Below are positions 1 through 5,053 of a stretch of DNA of 5,944 nucleotides, in pieces; the stretch's first letter is position 1, and every line of letters begins with the position of its first letter. Location of the stretch: assembly GCA_934700375.1 (NCBI GenBank), contig CAKUXT010000129.1, forward strand, positions 1 through 5,944, written 5' to 3'. The position numbers and the translations under genes are program-made. This stretch comes from an uncultured Bacilli bacterium. Lineage in GTDB: Bacteria > Bacillota_I > Bacilli_A > RFN20 > CAG-288. The notes below the pieces were generated by a model, which ran no database searches, was not told where the DNA came from, and worked only from the letters and a program-made list of their open reading frames with translations.

Positions 1-1
1 G

Positions 2-214
2 ACATGGACTGTTTCAAGCAGAGGAACCTTCATCGATTATGAAAAGTTATCCGATGTCACACCAAAGGAAGTCTTTACTGAAAGCAAGAAAGTAATATCC
101 ATTAAAATCATGGTAAAGCATGATGCCCAGAATATCGGAGGCATCAATCTTTTCGGTAAGAAATTCGGAGATATTCCTTCGGATATTGTCTTTTCCTATA
201 CACTGAACGACTAA
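2..214 (+). CDS. C-terminal end of a probable ArsR/COG4189-type winged-helix transcriptional regulator (partial, 5' truncated)
   Basis: The frame that opens at base 2 is uninterrupted for 70 codons and stops at TAA 212-214, so this is the 3' end of a gene that begins outside the window. The peptide contains TFIDYEKLSDVTPKEVF, then a stretch like IKIMVKHDAQNIGGINLFG, then KKFGDIPSDIVFSY. From memory, this pattern (TYIDG..VSDVT, then IGVKEDAENVGGINLFG, then KFGDYPQDI) is the C-terminal signature of COG4189-like regulators. Those proteins have an N-terminal ArsR-type helix-turn-helix and a C-terminal beta-rich domain that probably senses a sugar, and they often lie next to arabinofuranosidase or other glycosidase genes. 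The DNA-binding part is not in view, so the regulator call rests on the C-terminal resemblance and on the position upstream of a sugar operon. It would be the natural local regulator of the genes downstream. The alternative is an uncharacterised carbohydrate-binding protein with the same domain. Confidence 0.68.
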   Translation, partial: TWTVSSRGTFIDYEKLSDVTPKEVFTESKKVISIKIMVKHDAQNIGGINLFGKKFGDIPSDIVFSYTLND

Positions 215-281
215 TATCAATACCATTTTCTAAGTAGTTAAGCTTTTGCTACTGAATTCTTCATAGTAAAACATTAATAAT

Positions 282-293
282 AAACTATAGTTT
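282..293. promoter_or_regulatory. Perfect 12-bp palindrome, candidate operator
   Basis: AAACTATAGTTT reads the same on both strands. The symmetry extends to 280/295 with one mismatch, at 281/294. It covers the candidate -10 hexamer TATAGT and abuts the cre site. A dimeric repressor bound here would block polymerase directly, so this is a reasonable operator candidate for the regulator encoded just upstream. The assignment is inference: an AT-rich region can contain a palindrome this size by chance, and no second copy was noticed in the window. Confidence 0.35.
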
Positions 294-309
294 TTGAAAT
301 CGCTTACAT
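294..309. promoter_or_regulatory. cre site (CcpA catabolite-repression element)
   Basis: TTGAAATCGCTTACAT fits the Firmicute cre consensus WTGNAANCGNWWNCAW at every constrained position. It also matches 12 of 14 positions of the symmetric ideal TGAAAGCGCTTTCA. It lies 31 nt upstream of the first operon gene and just downstream of, or over, the probable transcription start. In known CcpA regulons, sites in that position repress by blocking initiation or acting as a roadblock. The expected effect is repression of the whole operon when a preferred sugar is present. Position, match quality and operon content agree, so this is the best supported regulatory site in the window. Confidence 0.8.
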
Positions 310-324
310 CTATACTTGAATCAG

Positions 325-332
325 ATGGAGGA
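325..332 (+). promoter_or_regulatory. Shine-Dalgarno that decides the start of the binding-protein gene
   Basis: ATGGAGGA contains GGAGG at 327-331, 8 nt before the ATG at 340. It supports that ATG rather than the in-frame TTG at 316 or the in-frame ATG at 325. The TTG would place the Shine-Dalgarno inside the coding region and put eight residues in front of the signal peptide; the ATG at 325 is itself part of the ribosome binding site. Confidence 0.85.
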
Positions 333-339
333 TTTCATA

Positions 340-1632
340 ATGAAAAAATCTTTATTCAAGCATGGTGTATTAGCCTTATCGATTCTGACTTTAGTCGGAT
401 GCGGAGGAAACAAAGAAAGTACCAACCCCAACAATAGCAACAATACAGAAGACAACTCTCTTATCACACTGAAGTTCTGGAATGGCTTCACCGGCAAAGA
501 CGGTGAAGGCATGGATGAAATCGTCAAATCCTTCAACAAAGAATATGACGGAAAAATCAAAGTCCAGGTTGATACCATCAACTGGGACTCCCTCTTTTTG
601 AAACTGATTCAGAACAAAGGAAAAGAGAAGTTCTCTCCGCATATCGTCGCCATGGGAAGCAACAGACTTGCCCAGATGAAAGCAAAGAACATTCTTCGCA
701 CCATCGATGATGTTGTCGAATATACGGAATCAAGAGAATCCGATTATCTTCCTGTCAGCTGGAAGGCAGGGCTTTTAGGAAACGAAGGACATCGTTACTC
801 CTTCCCGCTTGATGTCCATCCGACAGCGATGTTCTATAACAAGGATCTTATCTCTGAAAGCGAGATCCCGACAACATGGGATGAATTTGAAGCTATCTGC
901 AAAGCAAAGACCAATACTGAGACTGGTGTCTATGGTTGGGCCATTCCGAATATGTACTCCATCACAAAGGACATCTTCGCTTCGATGCTTTTGCAAAACG
1001 GAACCGATATGTTGGACAAGAACAACAAAGCCATTTTCAATAATGATACTGCGGTTGCCACACTGCAGAAGTTACAGGACTGGAAATACAAAGACAAGAT
1101 TTCCCCTTCCTCTGTCGGTACAAGCGGAGACCTTACCCTCTTCAACAGCGGTAAATCCGTCTTCTATTTTGATGGTCCGTGGTCCATCAATACTTTGAAG
1201 GATATCTCTCCAATCAATATCGGTGTCGCTCCCCTTCCTGGAAGCGTTGGAACTAATGGCATCTCCTATACCGGCTCTCATCAGTTCACCTTAGTCGACT
1301 GCACGACAAAGAATGATAGAGTCAAAAACGCATGCTATGAATTCATCAAATACGTCTCCAAGAACCCGCTTGAATGGGCAAAGGCCGGACAGGTCACAGC
1401 CTATAAACCGGTTCATGAAACTGCAGAATACAAAGCGCTCACCGAGCTTCAGCCTTTCACCTTAGAAGCTGAAAAGGCACAGGTCGGCAATATCGACTAT
1501 GAATATTATTACGAATGCTACAACTATATGGGCTCTGCTGTCGCGAACTGCCTGAATGATTCCTCTCTTACCGCTAAGGCTTCCTTAGACAACAAAGTCA
1601 ATCTCTTCAACAAATTCCTGAAAGAACAGTGA
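340..1632 (+). CDS. ABC transporter extracellular sugar-binding lipoprotein (family 1 solute-binding protein)
   Basis: This is a 430-residue protein of the usual length for a MalE-like carbohydrate-binding protein. It captures a sugar or oligosaccharide outside the membrane and delivers it to the two permeases encoded next. Residues 1-20 form a lipoprotein signal peptide: a basic start (MKKSLFK), a hydrophobic core, and the lipobox LVGC with the modified Cys at 21. A linker rich in Asn, Ser and Thr follows (about 23-40). The mature fold starts at LITLKFWNGF (41-50), the typical first strand of family 1 binding proteins. Other family-like segments are YSFPLDVHPTAMFYNKDL (153-170), where the family often contacts ligand, and VFYFDGPWSI (274-283). 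Many aromatic residues, including a Tyr-rich stretch near 387-396, suit sugar stacking. The ATG at 340 is chosen because a good Shine-Dalgarno precedes it and it gives a clean signal peptide. The ligand cannot be read from the sequence; the GH51 and GH2 neighbours suggest an arabinose-containing or similar plant oligosaccharide. Confidence 0.93.
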   Translation: MKKSLFKHGVLALSILTLVGCGGNKESTNPNNSNNTEDNSLITLKFWNGFTGKDGEGMDEIVKSFNKEYDGKIKVQVDTINWDSLFLKLIQNKGKEKFSPHIVAMGSNRLAQMKAKNILRTIDDVVEYTESRESDYLPVSWKAGLLGNEGHRYSFPLDVHPTAMFYNKDLISESEIPTTWDEFEAICKAKTNTETGVYGWAIPNMYSITKDIFASMLLQNGTDMLDKNNKAIFNNDTAVATLQKLQDWKYKDKISPSSVGTSGDLTLFNSGKSVFYFDGPWSINTLKDISPINIGVAPLPGSVGTNGISYTGSHQFTLVDCTTKNDRVKNACYEFIKYVSKNPLEWAKAGQVTAYKPVHETAEYKALTELQPFTLEAEKAQVGNIDYEYYYECYNYMGSAVANCLNDSSLTAKASLDNKVNLFNKFLKEQ

Positions 1633-1633
1633 T

Positions 1634-2545
1634 ATGACAGCTGAAACAAAAAAGAAACTGCGAAAGCTTCATAACAGCTTCGACAAGAATATAAGCCCTT
1701 ACCTCTTTATTCTTCCTTATTTCGTTTTCTTTGTGATCTTTGCTCTTGTCCCTGTTGTGATGTCTTTTGTCTTATCCTTCATGGAATGGGACTATTCTTC
1801 TCCAGCCACCTTTGTCGGACTGAAGAACTATAAGCTCATCTTTGATATGGAAACACTGACAGGATCTCAGTTTTGGAAGAGCGTCGGTCATACGATGCTC
1901 TTTGCAGCCATTGAGATGCCCTTACTGATCATCATCCCCTTCCTTATCGCCTTCTTATTGAACCATAGACTGAAAGGATTCTCCTTCTACCGTTCTCTCA
2001 TCTATCTTCCTGCCATCCTTTCTATCTCCACAGTCGGTATCATCTTTGTCGTACTCCTTGATACGAACATGGGTGTCATCAACAAGATGTTCCACACTGA
2101 GATTCCATGGCTTACCAAACAGCCTTTCCAATGGATAGCGATCTTCCTTCTTTCCACTTGGTGGGGAATCGGCGGAAACATGGTCTTGTTCACAGCTGGT
2201 CTTCAGGGCATCAGCAAAGACTTATACGAAGCAGCCGACATGGAAGGCTGCAACGCCTTTGAAAAGCTTCGCTATGTCACCCTTCCAGGCTTAAAGAACA
2301 CATTCGTCTATGTCATGACGATGACTACGCTCTCCTGTTTCAATGTTATGGGACAGCCGATGATGTTAACACCCGGCGAAGAATCCACTGAAGTCGCCAT
2401 TCAGTTTATCTACAACACCGCATTCGGCGGATGGAAATTAGGAAGAGCCTCTGCCATGAGCATCATCATGGCTCTGTTGATGGGGCTATTCTCATTCATC
2501 GCTTTAAGAAAAGCGATTCAGTCAGGGAGGAAAAGCAATGCATAG
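1634..2545 (+). CDS. ABC sugar transporter permease, MalF/UgpA type
   Basis: This 303-residue integral membrane protein is half of the transport channel for the binding protein encoded upstream. Hydrophobic segments lie at about 22-46, 87-110, 118-143, 167-190, 222-243 and 266-292, giving the six helices usual for this family. The cytoplasmic EAA loop that docks the ATPase is clear: EAADMEGCNAFEKLRYVTLP, residues 199-218, with the conserved Glu-Ala-Ala, Gly and Leu-Pro. SPYLFILPYFVFFVIFALVPVV near the N-terminus is typical of the MalF-like partner. The start codon lies only 1 nt after the stop of the binding-protein gene, and no good Shine-Dalgarno precedes it. Translation is therefore probably coupled to the upstream gene, which would keep permease output below that of the binding protein. 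The gene ends in an 8-nt overlap with the next permease gene. Confidence 0.93.
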   Translation: MTAETKKKLRKLHNSFDKNISPYLFILPYFVFFVIFALVPVVMSFVLSFMEWDYSSPATFVGLKNYKLIFDMETLTGSQFWKSVGHTMLFAAIEMPLLIIIPFLIAFLLNHRLKGFSFYRSLIYLPAILSISTVGIIFVVLLDTNMGVINKMFHTEIPWLTKQPFQWIAIFLLSTWWGIGGNMVLFTAGLQGISKDLYEAADMEGCNAFEKLRYVTLPGLKNTFVYVMTMTTLSCFNVMGQPMMLTPGEESTEVAIQFIYNTAFGGWKLGRASAMSIIMALLMGLFSFIALRKAIQSGRKSNA

Positions 2546-3377
2546 AAAATCAACGCGCAAACTGACATTCAATGTCATCGTCTATATCCTTGTCATCGTC
2601 TGTACTATTCTTTCCCTTTTCCCGACATTCTTCGCTTTCCTTCTTGCCGTTTTGAAAGAAAAGAATGCCAATGCGATGTATGAGGACTTCACGCAGATCT
2701 TTACCGGTTTCACCTGGGAGAACTTCAAAAACGTCTTAGAAGGAAGCAACATCCCTCGTTGGACGCTCAACTCCTTCATCGTCGCAATCGTTCAGACCGT
2801 TCTCTATGTCTTCATCGCTTCACTAGCAGCCTTTGGCTTCTCAAGACTGAAGTTCAAAGGAAGAAAGATACTCTTCGATATCTGTCTCTTCTCTATGCTT
2901 GTCCCTGGCATCATCAACTGCGTTCCAAACTACATCATCATCTCTTCCATGGGCTTATATGATTCTCTCTTCGCCATGATCCTACCTGGTCTTAGCGGCG
3001 TAGGAGGAGTCTTCCTGCTCAAGCAGTTCATGGACAACATTCCTAAAGACTATGACGAGGTGTGCCGTGTAGAAGGAGCCAGCAATTTCACCATCTACAG
3101 GAAGGTCATCCTTCCTTTATGCGGACCGGCTTTGGCCTCTCAGGCCTTCTCCTTCCAAGGAGCCTGGAACGATTTCCTCTGGCCAATCATCGTCACAAGT
3201 TCCGATGAAAATAGAACACTGGCCAGCGGTCTATACAAAACACTGATGGCAGATACCCAGTACAGAAGCTCATTGATGGCAGCCAGCATCATCTCTGCCA
3301 TTCCGATTGTTGTCGTATTCATATTCGGTCAGAAATATTTCACAGAAGGCATTTCCAAAGGAGGCATCAAAGGATGA
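2538..3377 (+). CDS. ABC sugar transporter permease, MalG/UgpE type
   Basis: This 279-residue membrane protein is the second half of the importer channel. Hydrophobic segments at about 11-37, 76-100, 110-130, 136-160, 193-215 and 244-264 fit the six-helix MalG-like topology. The EAA loop is at 174-193: EVCRVEGASNFTIYRKVILP. Gly and Leu-Pro are conserved, but the usual Glu-Ala-Ala is Glu-Val-Cys. GAWNDFLWPIIV (208-219) and the C-terminal GISKGGIKG are strong family marks, the latter standing for the common GLTAGAVKG-like ending. AGGGAGG at 2524-2530, 7 nt before the ATG, supports the start. The gene overlaps its predecessor by 8 nt and its successor by 4 nt. No ATP-binding subunit follows, so the complex probably relies on a shared MsmX/UgpC-like ATPase encoded elsewhere. 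Confidence 0.93.
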   Translation: MHRKSTRKLTFNVIVYILVIVCTILSLFPTFFAFLLAVLKEKNANAMYEDFTQIFTGFTWENFKNVLEGSNIPRWTLNSFIVAIVQTVLYVFIASLAAFGFSRLKFKGRKILFDICLFSMLVPGIINCVPNYIIISSMGLYDSLFAMILPGLSGVGGVFLLKQFMDNIPKDYDEVCRVEGASNFTIYRKVILPLCGPALASQAFSFQGAWNDFLWPIIVTSSDENRTLASGLYKTLMADTQYRSSLMAASIISAIPIVVVFIFGQKYFTEGISKGGIKG

Positions 3378-5053
3378 CTACTGACATCTTATTTCTACCC
3401 TATTTAAGCTATCCCAATCCAAGAATGCGAAGAGAAGGCTATACGCTTCTTAATGGCATCTGGGATTTTGAATTCCTTACGGAAATGAAAATCCCCTCTG
3501 CATTCTCTTCTAAGATCCGTGTTCCTTTCACGTATGAGACAGAATACAGTCTCATTCATGATTCCACCCTTCATGAATACATCGGATACAGAAGAATGTT
3601 CAAGAGTGAAAGAAGCAACTATCTTCTTCACTTCGAAGGCGTCGATTATGAAGCAAAAGTCTATGTTGACAGAAAAGAAGTCGCTACACATAAAGGAGCC
3701 TATACCTCCTTTGAAATTCCGCTTGATTTAGAAGAAGGCGAACACGAACTCATCGTTCTTGTCCATGACACCTACTCGAAATCCCAGATGAGAGGAAAAC
3801 AGAGAACAAGAGGTGAAAACTATGAGTGCTGGTATACCCAGTTCACTGGCATCTTCAAAGATGTTTATCTTGAAAAAGTCGGAAAAAAACATGTAAAGAG
3901 TATTCTTGTCGATGGCGACAAGTACGGCAGATGGCATTATGATATCAAGCTTTCTGAGAAAGCGGATATCCTTGTCACACTCTCCTTAGAGGGAAAGACC
4001 ATCAAGGAAATAACTCTCACTGGAAAGAATGAATACCGCGGTGAAGAGATTGAAAAAGAATTCAGACTATATTCATCTTCTTCTCCTATCCTCTATGACT
4101 TATCCGTTGAAATCAAAGGCGAAGACAAAGTCTCTACTTACTTCGGATTCAGGACGATCGAAGCAAGAGAAGAGAAGATCTTCATCAACGATGAAGAACT
4201 CTATCTTCGCATGATTCTCGATCAAGGATACTATGACAAAAAAGGTGTCACACCGGAAAAGGAAGACATCATCAAAGATCTGTCCTTGATCCATGAGATC
4301 GGATTCAATGGAATCAGAATCCATCAGAAACAGGAAAGCAATCTCTTCTACTATATCGCCGATGCATTAGGTATCTACTTATGGAGCGAAACGCCTTCCT
4401 GCTATGAGTACTCCTTAGAGATGAAAGAAGAGATTGAAAACTCTCTTCCTTCCATCATTGAGAAGAACTACAACTCTCCTTCTGTCTTAAGCTATGTATT
4501 GTTCAACGAGTCCTGGGGCATACCGACAATCAATCACGATAAGGAGTGTCAGGACTTTGTCAACGCTATCGGAAAGATGACAAAAGAAAAAGATAAGACA
4601 AGACTTGTCATCCTCAATGATGGATGGTTCCAGCTCACTGGAACAGAGATTCTCTCTCTTCATGAATATGAGCAGAATAGCCAAGTCCTCAACGATGAAT
4701 ATCAGGACAAAAATGATGTTGTATCCAATAAGATCATCAATCATTACGGAAAAGCATTCTCCGAAAACAACCACTATCAGAATCAGCCTATCATCTTAAG
4801 CGAATTCGGCGGAGCAAGCCTTACATCAAGCGATGGCTGGGGATACGGAGAAAAAAGAGAAAACATCAACGATTACAAGAACCAGCTCTCTAATATCTTC
4901 TCCGCTGTCAGAAAGCTGAACTACTTAAGCGGTTATTGCTACACCCAATTAAGCGATGTCGAACAGGAAACCAATGGTCTTTTCTATATCGACAGAACAC
5001 CAAAGATACCCCTTAATGAGATGAGAAAGATCATATTAGGAGGTGACAAATGA
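3374..5053 (+). CDS. Cytoplasmic glycoside hydrolase family 2 protein (exo-beta-glycosidase-like, specificity unknown)
   Basis: This 559-residue protein has no signal peptide or membrane segment, so it should act in the cytoplasm on imported sugars. The GH2 order is visible. A jelly-roll sugar-binding domain spans about 1-165, with LLNGIWDFEF (25-34) and YTQFTGIFKDVYLEKV (154-169). An Ig-like sandwich spans about 166-262, and a TIM barrel runs from about 263 to the end. In the barrel are LRMILDQGYY (278-287), GFNGIRIHQKQE (310-321), LFNESWG (376-382) with Glu379 as predicted acid/base, and ILSEFGG (474-480) with Glu477 as predicted nucleophile. Both catalytic residues are present, so the enzyme is probably active. 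The Asn-x-Lys pair typical of beta-glucuronidases is absent: the matching stretch reads QETNGLFYIDRTPK (531-544). There are no C-terminal domains like those of long LacZ enzymes. AAAGGAGG at 3357-3364 supports the start, and the gene overlaps both neighbours by 4 nt (ATGA). Activities such as galactosidase, xylosidase, galacturonidase or arabinopyranosidase remain open. Confidence 0.9.
   Translation: MTTDILFLPYLSYPNPRMRREGYTLLNGIWDFEFLTEMKIPSAFSSKIRVPFTYETEYSLIHDSTLHEYIGYRRMFKSERSNYLLHFEGVDYEAKVYVDRKEVATHKGAYTSFEIPLDLEEGEHELIVLVHDTYSKSQMRGKQRTRGENYECWYTQFTGIFKDVYLEKVGKKHVKSILVDGDKYGRWHYDIKLSEKADILVTLSLEGKTIKEITLTGKNEYRGEEIEKEFRLYSSSSPILYDLSVEIKGEDKVSTYFGFRTIEAREEKIFINDEELYLRMILDQGYYDKKGVTPEKEDIIKDLSLIHEIGFNGIRIHQKQESNLFYYIADALGIYLWSETPSCYEYSLEMKEEIENSLPSIIEKNYNSPSVLSYVLFNESWGIPTINHDKECQDFVNAIGKMTKEKDKTRLVILNDGWFQLTGTEILSLHEYEQNSQVLNDEYQDKNDVVSNKIINHYGKAFSENNHYQNQPIILSEFGGASLTSSDGWGYGEKRENINDYKNQLSNIFSAVRKLNYLSGYCYTQLSDVEQETNGLFYIDRTPKIPLNEMRKIILGGDK

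Larger units (their letters stand above)
215..339 (+). promoter_or_regulatory. Intergenic regulatory region of the sugar operon
   Basis: This 125-nt AT-rich gap is the only non-coding interval in the window, so the promoter of the downstream operon should lie here. The best -10 candidates are TATAGT at 286-291 (5 of 6 matches to TATAAT) and AATAAT at 276-281. No good TTGACA-like -35 box stands at the right distance from either, so the promoter may be weak or depend on an activator. A start near 298 would leave a leader of roughly 40 nt before the ATG at 340. TATACT at 311-316 is another -10-like hexamer, but it would leave a leader of only about 17 nt, with the transcript starting almost at the ribosome binding site. 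No intrinsic terminator for the upstream gene is evident, so some read-through from the regulator gene is possible. Confidence 0.55.

Noticed and set aside
236..253. Possible hairpin AGT..AGC TTTT GCT ACT as a terminator for the upstream gene
   Set aside because: The stem is short with a two-base bulge, is AT-rich, and is not followed by a T-tract. It does not look like an intrinsic terminator.
311..316. TATACT as the main -10 box
   Set aside because: It would start the transcript next to the Shine-Dalgarno with a leader of about 17 nt and has no fitting -35 box. The TTGAAA at 294-299 is only 11 bp away and is better explained as part of the cre site.
316..339. Upstream TTG extension of the binding-protein gene by eight codons
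   Set aside because: It would put the Shine-Dalgarno inside the coding sequence and add polar and acidic residues before the signal peptide. The ATG at 340 has ideal spacing to GGAGG.
3374..5053. Naming the GH2 gene uidA or lacZ
   Set aside because: The glucuronidase Asn-x-Lys signature is missing and the protein lacks LacZ length and domains, so a symbol would imply a specificity that the sequence does not support.
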